A stretch of 64,000 nt of DNA from Proteles cristata cristata (taxonomy: Eukaryota; Chordata; Mammalia; Carnivora; Hyaenidae). Under the pieces are notes generated by a model, which saw nothing but the letters and a program-made list of their open reading frames with translations, made no database searches and had not been told where the DNA came from. Position 1 is the first letter of the stretch. Each line of letters starts with the position of its first letter. A program made the translations under genes and the position numbers. Shown piece by piece: positions 46,733-57,650 of this stretch. Where the stretch lies: assembly GCA_017311185.1 (NCBI GenBank), contig JAESUZ010001739.1, positions 310,001-374,000 on the forward strand. The letters are read 5' to 3'.

Positions 46733-46850
46733 CAGTGGTTCTCAAACAGGGGCAACGTGCCTGCTGGCAATGTCTGGAGATGGTTCTGCTGTCACAACAG
46801 AGGCAGGTGGTGTAAACAGCATCTTGAGGGAGAGGCAGGGAGAGTTACCT
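46733..46850 (+). mobile_element. MER20-like hAT-Charlie transposon fragment
   Basis: CAGTGGTTCTCAAACAGGGG at the start is the terminal inverted repeat, followed by TGGCAATGTCTGGAGATGGT, TCTGCTGTCACAACAGAGGC and a decayed middle. About half of the ~220-bp consensus remains and the 3' inverted repeat is lost. Confidence 0.75.
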
Positions 46851-47390
46851 GCCCCACGCCGAGTTACTGCTTCACATCAGGAAACCTTAGATGATGGAAG
46901 GCTCCTAAAGCACCTGAAACACAATCGCCAGAGAATTCCCCTATCAATCTGTCTTTTAAAGGGTTTCAGAAACCTGCCTCCACTAGACCTGAAGGCAGGT
47001 GATGCTCCGATCTCATGCAGCTGTGATGGGATGGGACAATCAGAGCAGCCTTGCAGATGCTGAGGCCAGTCCATGGAAGTGCTTAGGGTGACCCTGTATG
47101 GTCCAGCATAAGGGGATGGGGGTACTGTTTTCTTCCCTCCGCTCTGTCTACCAGATGTGAATGTGTCCCTTTATTTTGTACCAGGAATGTGGGCAAAAGG
47201 AGGAGGTGGCCACATTTTCTGACTGACCACAAGCTGATGGGCCAAGCTGGCCTCTCAGGGAATGTCTGCATGCCTGTTGTGAGCCTTGCAGTAACAAACT
47301 TGGCCAAGTCTCAAGGTAAATCCAAATACGGTCTACAGTCATTGCTTGTATCCCCCATTTTCTTTGGATGTATAACCAATGACTTTCATT
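46851..47390. other. No recognised element
   Basis: No gene or repeat is supported. Confidence 0.4.
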
Positions 47391-47401
47391 AAAACAGCTG
47401 C

Positions 47402-47567
47402 GCACTGAGTGTTATGTGGAAACTAATTTGACAATAAACTATTTGTAAAAAAAAAAAAAAAACCCACAAAACTCCCTCTCTGCCCCTCCCCAACTTGCGC
47501 GCACGTGCGCTCTCTCTCTCTCTTTCAAAATAAATAAGCCTAAAACAAAAACAAAACAAAACAAAAA
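47402..47567 (+). mobile_element. Chimeric L1-tail/SINE-tail insertion
   Basis: One duplication, AAAACAGCTGC (47391-47401 and 47568-47578), brackets two fused parts. The first is an L1 3' terminus (GCACTGAGTGTTATGTGGAA to CAATAAACTATTTGTA plus poly-A, 47402-47462). The second is the 3' end of a CAN SINE (CTCCCTCTCTGCCCCTCCCC, CT repeat, AATAAATAAG and an A-rich tail, 47471-47567). Both are in the same orientation. This implies one integration of a composite cDNA, by template switching or by 3' transduction. Confidence 0.88.
47497..47510. other. Alternating purine-pyrimidine CpG run
   Basis: GCGCGCACGTGCGC is a strict alternating run with four CpGs and a central CACGTG E-box, in the CT-rich SINE tail. 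It is Z-DNA-prone. Retained CpGs suggest a young insertion. Confidence 0.8.
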
Positions 47568-47578
47568 AAAACAGCTGC

Positions 47579-50569
47579 CTCTCAACCAATGTTCCTTTCT
47601 GATTCCGTGTGCCCTGGTATTGATTTCAAATGTGTTAAACAAATCGGTGGGATGTTGCTGGCTTAGCAGCGCAGGACAGAATTCTCTTAGGAGGGCATTG
47701 CTTTCCCATACAAGGAACATGAAGACATCTGCTGAGCATTTATACTAGCTTCCCAAGGCACCAGCATCTATACCCCTGTTTACACCTACCACCACCACTG
47801 TGCCCTCTGAGTGGTGTGCAAGCCTGCCTAGCAGTGTGCAGATGCTCAGAAGCTCTACAGGGCAAGCTGAGGAATAGGTGGATGGGTCCACTCATTCATG
47901 AGATCCACATGGAGAGGGTCTGTCTGTCCTCAGTGCCATCCCTCACTCCCTCCACTGTCTCTCCCCAACAGCAGGGGCAACAGAGCTGACAGGGCTGGGT
48001 CAGCCTCATGGCCTTGACCCAAGTCACAGGGGCTCCCAGACTATGAGGGTCCACAGGTCCCCCCCATGGCAAAAACAAAACCCCACGGTATGTCAATATG
48101 TGGAGAGAGCCATGACAAGGAAACAGCTTTTCTCCTCCTCTCTGCTCTGGGCCCTAAAGAACCTGCTTACACAGTAGATACGTGAACACGATGGTGGTGT
48201 CACCAACAGGCCAGGCTGTCAGGGAAGGGATTCCCACTTTCCAGCGTAACCACCCCACTCCCTTTAAAGAGAGAGGCTGCTTCTCAGCCTTGGCACTGGT
48301 GACACTTCTCTGTGGTAGGGTCTGTCGTGTGCAAGCAGCAGCCCCCTCCTTACCTGTCTCCAGATATTGCCCACTGTCTCCTGCAGGGCACATACTGAGA
48401 GCCTGCCCGCCCCCACCATGAGGCAGCCCATCATGCCCCCTCTTCCCTGCATACCCCTAGCTCACTGAGTTTTATTTTTAGATTATTCATCACACGTACA
48501 TTTAAAGTAATCCCTATATTGCACTGTTGAGAATTTGTTCTTTAGGGACATAAATTTTACTGCCATGTGCACTTACTGCAGCTGTAATCTCACAGGGTTT
48601 GGGTCGTGGGTTTCTTTTATTTTTTCATTCAGAACACATGCAGTCAATGTCATTTACAGTTCCTGACGCTCCTGATGTGGCTGTCCCTGGCACCTAGGAG
48701 GGACCTCCAAGTGTGCTGGTCAGGGCATGGAGAGACAGCAAATGCCAGCCACAGGATGCCACACTCCCGAGCACCTCCTGGGAGGAGAGACGCCTCCCAC
48801 CCCGGCCTGGCTACCAGAAAAAACAATCAGGGGTGTCACTAAATCCACCGCTGCCACCAGGGGCCACCTACATCACCTGTGAGACCCAGTACAAAATGCA
48901 AGTGCAGGTCCTGTGCGCATACTGCAGGCAAAGCCTGTTCCTTTCTTCTATGATCACTCTCTTACTGGTCACAGTAGTTTTTATATGCGTTTTCATGCTG
49001 ACTTCCCAGGCAGGAGATCCAGGCAGGGCCAGCGCAGATCCAGGATGTCCAGCCACCCTTGGACTCCGGGTGGAGGCCCTGTCCCATGGTGGCACCACCA
49101 GGAAGTGACCATCCTGGGGAAGTCAGACCACACAGGAGCCTAGACACCAAGTCCCAATGTGCTCACCATCCCACCGCACCTCTCAAAACACAGACTGCAA
49201 GATAATACTGTTAAGAATATGAACATAGTGACCACAAAGTATCATGCCCCAAGCTCAGGGTCCCTTGAGAGCCTGTCACTGCTTCTCCACGCAACCTGCT
49301 GCTCAGGCACTAACCACAGGCAACCTGCTTCCAGGAGTATCTATAGGTATGTAGGCTTCTGAGTCCCACATCACTTTCACAAACAGGATCTCCTTTGCTC
49401 CCAGAGGGAAGGGAGCTTCATAGCCCCCCATTTGTGATGAAAAAATGCAGCGTCCATGAAATTGCACCATCTGCCTGAGGACAAAAAACCTGCACATGGT
49501 GGAGACAAGACTGGCCAGCCCTGTCTAAATGCCCTCCACTCTGCACCCTTCCCTCAGGTCAGGCAGTGGCCTCTGGGATTCTACAGTGGATGGGTGGGAA
49601 GCACACCAGACCACAGCATGGGTTCAAGCCCTATCTCTATCTTGCGCAAGTTCTTTACTATGCTCAGTGCTCTCACTTGCAAACAACAACAACAACAAAA
49701 AGGAAAACAGCGGCACCCACTCACAGAGCTGTGGCAAAAGCTAAAAGAATTGATACAAATCCAGGCCCAGCACGTGGAAGCCCTAGTGGCTGAATGGAAG
49801 CTGTATACTCCTCAAGTAACCCCAGCCTTTCCACCCCGGTGCTCAGGCTTTCAGGGGCTGTCGGTCTGGGCTCACCTGCACCTCCCCGCCACAGCTGTGG
49901 CCCCACAAGTCAGGAGTCACACTGAAAACAGTGGCACGGTCCACTACACCTGACCCTGGTTTCTTGGCTTCCTCAGCCTGAGTGAACCTGGGACCAGGGC
50001 AAACCTTGCACATACGAGATCGACTGCAGTCACTGTTCCCGGACCTAAGCTATGTGGATCAGGGCACAGCCTGTGATCACAAAACAGCAGTATTCCTGCA
50101 GCCACAAGGCAAGGTCCCACTGCCCAAATCCAGCATCACTGTCTGAGCCACCCTACAGGCAGACAAGGCAGTGCCTTCTCTGCACATGTTTCAAGCAGCT
50201 GGTGCTAGATATAATCCAAACAGACTATAGGGGAAAGTCTGCTTCCCTCTCCCCAGTAGGGGGCCCCAGGGGAGAAGCAGCTGTGCAAGAACCATGCTCA
50301 GGGCCAAAGGCTACGCGCCAGGGATGAAATGACAGTGAATGTCAGGGACAGGACCTGGGCCACATCGAAAATGCCAGGCTAGGGAGGAGGGTACCTAGCT
50401 GAGCTAGCCCCGAGGAGCCAGTGAGACAAGGGGCACAGGAAGGGTGAGATGCCACCCACAGCTGGGGGCAGTCTCTACCATCACCCCTCTCAGAGGTGCC
50501 CTGTGATTGTCTAGTGACTGACCATCCCAAATGCCACTTCACACAGCTCATAGGGATTTCAGAGGGGCA
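47579..50569. other. Long stretch without recognised repeat or gene
   Basis: About 3 kb of moderately GC-rich sequence. Frames of up to 165 codons (49456-49953) overlap others and show no domain. A (CAA)5 run lies at 49683-49697. 49570-49700 has weak MIR-like wording. Coding exons here cannot be excluded from sequence alone. Confidence 0.35.
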
Positions 50570-50700
50570 GCTCTGCCTTGACCAGCTGTGTGACCGTGAG
50601 TGACCGTGACGGAGACTTGATCCCTCTTGGCCTCTGCTCCTCATCCCACAAAAGAGGCTTTGAACAAAATGGCACAAAGATGCCACCCTCAGGATAACAT
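50570..50700 (+). mobile_element. MIR SINE, sense
   Basis: CTCTGCCTTGACCAGCTGTG, TGACCGTGAGTGACCGTGAC (a local duplication), CTTGGCCTCTGCTCCTCATC and CCCACAAAAGAGGCTTTGAA follow the MIR core. Confidence 0.65.
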
Positions 50701-51964
50701 AGATTCCCACTGCTGAAAAACGCACACACCTATGAATCAGCAAACACAGCTTGTTTGCATAAGTGTCCAGCATCAAGTTTCCAGAAGGCCCACAAGATGC
50801 ACAGGTCACCCAGCCCTTTTCACTGTGAGATGGCATGAAGTAACAAGGCCAGTCAACACCCAGAGATGGAAGGGAAACTAGAGAAATCTTCCAGATACTT
50901 GGACTTCATTCCTGAATCCAGTGAGGACAAAATGCAGGTGTTTTAAATTAGAAGAGTAATTGTAAAAGGCCAATAGCTCACAGGAGGCCCCAAAAGCTAT
51001 GTTTAAACATCTTATCAGAAGTCCAGGTCAAAAAGCACCAAAAATCCCACAAAAATAGTATGTCTTCAGAAAAATAAAATGCAAAGGCTGAGCTATCTGG
51101 CACATAGTCAGAGGCTGCCTGTGGGGAAAGAGGCATCTTTCCAGAAAACGACCTAAAAATAGCTCCAGTGAGAGAAATCCACGACATATGCCAATGTGAG
51201 GTGCAAATGGGAACTTAATTAAACAGGTCTCTGAAGATGGTGGGTTTCCCGAATAAAACAGACAGTCCTTTAAATGCCCAGGCCAGGAAGGGATGGGGAC
51301 GCCCAGTAGCTGGGCACTCAGAGCCAACAGCAGACACTGCAGTCTGCAAGACTAGGGTCATCCTTGGGTGTGGGAGGGGGGCTTCCCTGCTCCTGTGTCC
51401 CCTCTTCCTCACTGACACCTCTCCTGCCTCGCTCCCTGAGCAAGGGGCAAGGGGGACACCTGCAGCCTGGCACACAACCCCCACTTATATTCTCCTCACC
51501 ACTCCGCCTCCTGGGCACTGGAGGGAGTGGGCAGATGAAGACATCTGCTATTTACCTATTCCTGTCTCCAGTGAGCTTCCCCCACTTCAGAGAGAACCAA
51601 ATTTGTCTTCTTTTTAACTATATGCCAGCTGCAAATACATTTGTAAAGTGCTTTCCTTCATGTCAAGGAACCAAAATATTAGGGTTCCTTTTATAATTCA
51701 TCTTTTTCCTTTTCACCTGCCCAGCTTCTGAAGAGCTACCTGTCTTCCAATCTTCAGATGAGGATTCCTGAGATGGGCCACATCTTTCACCCTTCCTTGT
51801 CATTCTACCGTTCATCTTCTTGCTCACTCTCTTGGACTTTTCCTCCTTTTCTTTTCCAGCTAGCATTTCTTTAAAAATGAGTGTTTATCAAATAAGCAAG
51901 AAGTTTTCTGTTTAGCATCAAGAGCTCTGTGAGCTCCTATTCTCATTGTCCTGACAGCCGTATT
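50701..51964. other. No recognised element
   Basis: No gene or repeat is supported. Overlapping frames at 51215-51617 on both strands are unrecognised. Confidence 0.4.
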
Positions 51965-52059
51965 CTGGGCACTCAATACTGAGAAGTATCTTCTGTGTAC
52001 CAGGCAGTCCTTGGGGCAGAGAGGAAGAAGCATATCACCTGCCCTAATGATACCTAAAT
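51965..52059 (-). mobile_element. L2/MIR-like 3' fragment, antisense
   Basis: GGGCACTCAATACTGAGAAG, TATCTTCTGTGTACCAGGCA, GTCCTTGGGGCAGAGAGGAA and CACCTGCCCTAATGATACCT resemble the antisense L2 tail (TACTATGTGCCAGGCAC...). The adjacent SINE inserted at its edge. Confidence 0.55.
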
Positions 52060-52075
52060 TCCAGTATTTGCCAAG

Positions 52076-52282
52076 TCTTTTTTTATTTTTTTAAGTTTAT
52101 TTATTTACTTTTGAGAGAGAGAGTGGGAGAGGGGCAGCAAGAGAGGGAGAATAAGAGTCCCAAGCAGGCTCCACACTGTCAGCACAGAGCCCAATGGGGG
52201 GCCCGAGCTCAAATCCTAAGATCATTACCTGAGCCCAAAACCAAGAGTCAGACACTTAACTAACTGCACCCCCAGGCGCCTC
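52076..52282 (-). mobile_element. CAN SINE, antisense, with duplication
   Basis: The plus strand shows TTTTTTATTTTTTAAGTTTA, a GA-rich tract, CAGGCTCCACACTGTCAGCA, CAGAGCCCAATGGGGGGCCC and CCCCAGGCGCC. Flanks TCCAGTATTTGCCAAG (52060-52075) and TCCAGTACTTACCAAG (52283-52298) form a 16-bp duplication with two mismatches, so it is older than the perfect-TSD copies. Confidence 0.94.
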
Positions 52283-52298
52283 TCCAGTACTTACCAAG

Positions 52299-53095
52299 CA
52301 CACAGTTTCCATGTGTGAAAGATACATGGCACACACTTATGTGTGCAGGCATTGCCCCATCCAGCACAGCCCACTCCTAAGTGAATGCTTTACACCCTTA
52401 AATAAGGGCCCTTCACTAGGTGCTGTATCAAATGTCCGTCGTCTTCCTCAGACTCCCACAGACCCAGCCATATTAGCGAGTTTTTCCAGTATAGCTGTGA
52501 CATGCCTGCCTTCAGCCAGCTGACAGCTCAGCCAACAACTATTGCTGGCAGGGAAGTGAGGTAGCACCAGAATGGACCACCAGGAAACATGAGTGTCTGC
52601 CCTTCACAAACCAGGAGGGGTGGCAGGGTGTAGAGGCAGGAGGCAGAGGGCTTGGAAGGCCTATCAGGGAGCAGTAATGCACAACTACCAAGGTAGCCAG
52701 GGGTCCCGGGAATCAGGGAACGTGGTCAGGGCCACATCCAAGGGAGATCATAGCTTTTGGAAACCCTTCTGGAGGAGAGACGTGGCAGGAACCAGCATCT
52801 CCTGTTTTATGTATCCACCTATACTTTACAGCTGACTGATGCCAAGTTCCCAACATCCGCTGTGATAACAGCACTTGAGCCACACTTTAGGGATTCCACA
52901 GACTATTAGCAAGAGTGTGGGGAAGTCTGAGGGCAGTTCATCAACAGAGGCTCTCCGTGAGTCTCGTGTCCTGGGGAATTTTTATTAGAATATCCTGACA
53001 TGCAGATTTTGCATATTGTGTACATACACAGGCAGAACAAACTGTTCTAAAGCTCTCAGTGTTTACTTTAAGGAATCAGTCACTCATTTGATGCA
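52299..53095. other. No recognised element
   Basis: No gene or repeat is supported. Confidence 0.4.
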
Positions 53096-53097
53096 CC

Positions 53098-53200
53098 AGA
53101 AGAACATGGTCTTTGGACTGTACACTGTCATCATTGTTTACTGGCCAGGAAATCTTGGGAAAGTCTTTAATCTGCTAAACCCTGAGACTGACCCAGGTTT
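53098..53200 (+). mobile_element. MIR SINE, sense
   Basis: GAAGAACATGGTCTTTGGAC, GTTTACTGGCCAGGAAATCT and TGGGAAAGTCTTTAATCTGC follow the MIR head and core. Confidence 0.6.
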
Positions 53201-53339
53201 AGTAAGGAAGCTGTGTAGGAAATGTTCTTTCCAAGAGACTCAGCATTATGCCAATATTTTCCCTTTGTCAGCTAGTTTCATATGAGAAAAAGAATGATTT
53301 AGTTCTCAAAATGTAGAGTGTATGTTCACTTTTCTATAA

Positions 53340-53765
53340 AATCATTAAAAATAGATGTAGAGGTAGAAACAACCTAAGTGTCCATCAACTGATGAATAGG
53401 TAAACAAAATGTCATGTGTCCATGCAATGGAATATTACACTTAAAAATGGACGAAGTACTGATTCGTGCTATGAAGGATGAGCCTCAAAAACATTATAAT
53501 GAGTGAAAGAAGCCACTCACAAAAAGCCACGTGCTATATGGCTCCATTCACTTGAAAGCCCAGAAGAAGGAAAAGTTGCTCAGGGCTAGGGGTGGGCAGT
53601 GGGGGTATGGAGTGGGGTGGGAATACAGGGCAATACAGAGCAATACAGGGCATCTTCCTGAGGTGATGAACATGTTCTATATCAATGGTGTTGGTTGCAC
53701 GTATCTGCATCCATATTAAAACCACTGAATTGTACACTTTGAATGTGTGAATTTCACAACCGTCC
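53340..53765 (+). mobile_element. L1M 3' end with a small tandem repeat
   Basis: GTGTCCATCAACTGATGAAT, CATGCAATGGAATATTACAC, TAATGAGTGAAAGAAGCCAC, AACCACTGAATTGTACACTT and GTGTGAATTTCACAACC follow the consensus. A 10-bp unit (AATACAGGGC) is repeated three times near 53622-53652. Confidence 0.88.
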
Positions 53766-54305
53766 TACTTTCCTTTTGGTGTCAAGAAATGACTTTTCCA
53801 TCCACTTTTCTAAGAACACTCCCCCACTTCTCCCTTCAAGTGGCACTGTCACTGTCTTCCTCCTACCCTTCCTCCTACCCTGTCCATGGCACGTGGGGAC
53901 CTCCTCCCCTTGCAACTGCAACCTCATGCTGCTATATCCCCACTCATTTATATATTATCAATGGCTGCTTTCCTGCGACCACCACAAAGCTTAGACTGTA
54001 TGTGGCTTGCAAAGCTTAAAATATTTACTATCTGGTCTTTCATAGAAAAGACTTGCTGACTCTTGTATCAAATCAATTATTAAAATTAATTGGAGTTATC
54101 TCCCCCACAAAAGCGTTTGCTTCCAGTGGACGAAACATCACAATACTCTTTAATTTTTCTCATCATGTATAGCATAGTGCTTTGCATACCATTACGCATT
54201 TAAGCAAATGTTTTCCAAATTGAACACTCTAAGAAATGATTAATTTGAGCCTCAGGCTTGCATGTCACACCTGTTGGTTAGCCCATTCCATGGGTGTGAG
54301 GTCTA
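53766..54305. other. No recognised element
   Basis: 53820-53930 is a pyrimidine-rich stretch; no gene or repeat is supported. Confidence 0.4.
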
Positions 54306-54309
54306 AAAA

Positions 54310-54850
54310 AGGAAGAGAGACACTAGACACCTAGTGAATTGTTGTTGTTATTTTTAATAATTTTCCGGTGATTTTAAGTGCACATGGGCTGTGAGAATAA
54401 AACGAGAGGAAAAATTCGCACTAAGTCACCGCAACATAATTAGGCACAATGGGAGTTTGGTAATTTACTCATCCCCATTAACAATCTGTTCTCTCAGGTG
54501 TAACACAACCACATAGGAAAAAGAATCAACATTTTGGAAGTTTACAATCCATCAGCCACAACCCATAAAAATAAGACACCAATCCGATTGTAATAGAGGG
54601 AGGAAGATTTTCATCACGGTTTTTGTCAAAGCTCATATACACAGAATTATCCCACCTGATTATAGGAAAGTTGAATACAACAACACTTACAATGTCTAGA
54701 AACACTTGGAAGTCTCCTCTCCTGTTTAGATCTATGAACTCCCTTTATCATAAGCAATGGATAGATTTGTAAAGGAAACATTTCGGTGCCATTTCATATA
54801 GCCAGAGAACAATCTCCAGCTTTACGCCAACTACTGAATGCACCTAAGAC
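54310..54850. promoter_or_regulatory. CpG-retaining repeat-free block, possible conserved element
   Basis: It is AT-rich overall yet keeps at least eight scattered CpGs (TTTTCCGGTG, AAACGAGAGG, ATTCGCACTA, TCACCGCAAC, AATCCGATTG, ATCACGGTTT, TTTCGGTGCC, TTTACGCCAA), which is unusual for neutral mammalian DNA. It contains no repeat and no ORF of note. This pattern fits a conserved non-coding element; conservation was not tested. Confidence 0.3.
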
Positions 54851-57425
54851 CGTGGTCTTTTGTCACTGTCATCTTGACAACTCTGACCAGCTTTGCAAAG
54901 CAGGTATCACTTTAGGGGAATTCATAAAAGAACCATGAGAAGCTCCAGATTAGTAGCTCAGAGTGATACAAATATAAAAGCAATTTTTACTGGTCTTTTA
55001 ATTTCAACTTTGATTCCTTAATATGATATCAAATTGATATATTTCCAAATTGTGATAAGCTAGGAAGTCAGTTGGTGGGGGAGGATAAAACATGGAGAAT
55101 AGTGACATAAATAATATAAAACTTTTTAATTTTTATATAAATAAAATTCTTTCTGGGGAAAGTTATAATCTGACCAAGATGGTCATTTTTCTCCAAGAGG
55201 TATGACACAGAAAGGGTTGAACACATAAACCGCCTGTGGGGTGATGAGGTATCAGCTTGAGCCTGATGGTTAAAAGCACAGTTACCACCATGGCACTCCA
55301 TAACCAGGTAACTCCAGACAGATCACTCCTGGCCAGGCCTCACATCACGTCACTTGAGGCTTCTCTATTGCCATGGGGTATCGTAAGCAGCATTTTCCAT
55401 CCCAGAAGAAACACAACACTGGCAGCGAGGCCACAGAGTCCTCCAGGAGCTTCAGCCAGCAGGGGCATGGAAGATCCGTGAGCCTGCGAAGCTTTCAGTT
55501 GGAGCACTGAGGCCTGAGTCACTGCCCACACGTGCCCTCAAGTCCAGTCTGGGGGAAAGCTGGAGGCTGCGGGTATAGAGCCACTCTTTCCCTCACAAGA
55601 AGCTTCTATTTTTCAGACCAGAAAGAGCACTTAAAATAAATATATTTTCAGATTCTTCTATTAAACAAAACAGTGCTAGAATAAATGTCACCTGCCATAC
55701 AGTGCCCCAGAAAAGCAAATACTTCCTCCCTATCAATTATACTTAAAGCAGCAGCCTAGGAAGTAAGAAATATTTTTATTCTTTTCACGAATATCAGTAA
55801 ATAAACAAATTGTAATATTTGGCTTTTACAATAGTGTCTCTTAGGAAGTCTCAAGAGTCACGTGGACAACAGCACCATATGATGTGATGGAGAAAACCTC
55901 AAGCCGACTCAGGCATTTCATGCTTAATTGTGCCCTTGGCAGTTCAGGCTAAGAAGGACCTCCTTCTCACGACAGAAACTTGTCTGACTGTCCCTTCCAG
56001 ATGCAGCCATGGTGACAGGGGCTGCTGTTCCTCTGGACCTGGTCTTTCACCTAGATAATGAGACAAATCCAGTGAGAGCACAAGCCCTGAGCAAAGTGTC
56101 ATACACTGTCCAGCCTCAATGTGTAGACAGTGTGATCTTGATGTCTTAGCCATGCTCCAGATCAGATGGTTTTTCCTTTCTGTTTCCAGATCTTACAAGA
56201 AGAAGAGCAGAGAAATCAGCTGGTGGCAGGTGAGGACTCTGTGATGCTGGCAGCAGGGAAGCCTTGTTGGGCCCCAGCAGCAAGTCTGGTTCCCAGAAGT
56301 CCCCTCCACTGTTGTAAATCACGTACTGTTTTCCCACTCATCAGAATTCTAAGGGAGCACATGACTGCAAGCAGAGACCCCTCACTGCCCTCCTGGGGAA
56401 AGTGAAATGAGTGGAGGTAACCCCTCCATGTTGCACGCCCACTGCAAAGGGCACATACGTACATATATATTTACAGGTATTTAGCCTCAAACACCATCTT
56501 GAGTTTTTTCCAGACAATGTCCATTTTCAAAAGTCTAGAGCAAAACAATTCATTAATTCAGACTAAATAGAAGCAGCTCAATGAGTTAAATCAGAACGGT
56601 GAGCTTTTTTAATTGAGCAAGACCTGGAATTACAAGTAGATTTTTAAAATTTAACCTCTAAGATAAAAGGTAAACTGATACCTTTGGGAATAATTTGCTG
56701 TAATGACAAAGAAGTAGCACACATTGAAGCGACTGAGGTCTTGTCTGTATTCTTCATCTTGCAGCTCTGAAGCCCAGCACAGAGTGTGGCCACAGTGCTC
56801 AATAAATTGTGTTTACCAATCTGACAGTCCAGGCCAGCGCTCACAGACAGCAGGGGCTCAGGGCCAGGGCGCAATCCTCCTGTGAGAAGAATGCAGTCTT
56901 GCCAGGTCCATGAACAGGGGAGGCAGGTCAATGGCCCTGGGGCTCCCATCCAGCTCCAACATTCTTTTATGTTATAAAATAAGTAGACCCACAGAATCAC
57001 ACATTTACTAAAAATAAAACTAAACACTGGCCCAGTAGCTGGCAGAGCAAGACAGATGCTAAATTAGTGGGCTGAATATAATGCAAGTAATATTGGACAG
57101 GGTCCTTTCTCTCCCACACCCTCCTAAACCCTTACAAATGTGCAGTAATGAAAGTGTGTACCTCAGAGTCAGAGGTACGTCCCTTTATTAGGGGAAGAGC
57201 TAATAAGAAAGATCTACAGTGACATCAAAGGATTCTCTATCCCAAACTAAAACCCCATTCAAAATGAACTGTCTTTTTATTCATTTGGTGGCAAGGAGAT
57301 ATTTGTTTTAGCAGTTGTTGGAAATGTTAAACACAAATGAGTTGCTAAATCAGTCTGAGTGACTGCCCTGCGTACTCTTACTTCATATACAATTTGAACT
57401 TGCACAGAGCAGTCTAACAAATTCA
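54851..57425. other. Long stretch without recognised element
   Basis: No gene or repeat is supported. 55090-55160 is very AT-rich. Frames of up to 127 codons are unrecognised. Confidence 0.35.
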
Positions 57426-57429
57426 TTTG

Positions 57430-57650
57430 GTGGCAAAGAGCATGCATCTAATGCCTCACTGCCTGGGTTCAAATCCTGACTCTACCTCTTAGAGTTGTGT
57501 GATCTCACCGAAGCTACTCAACTTCTCTGTGCCACAGAGTCCTAATCGGTGCAGTGGAGGTGACAGCAGTGCCTCTCTCCAGGATTACTGTGAGGATCAT
57601 GTGAATTAACCTATGCAAACACTAAGAAGGTGGTATGCACTCCAGTTACC
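57430..57650 (+). mobile_element. MIR SINE, sense, near full length
   Basis: ACTGCCTGGGTTCAAATCCT, GACTCTACCTCTTAGAGTTG, GAAGCTACTCAACTTCTCTG, TTACTGTGAGGATCATGTGA and GTATGCACTCCAGTTACCC cover the B-box region to the 3' end of MIR. Confidence 0.85.

Noticed and set aside
50342..50836. A 164-codon minus-strand open frame
   Set aside because: It runs through an antisense MIR and shows no domain.
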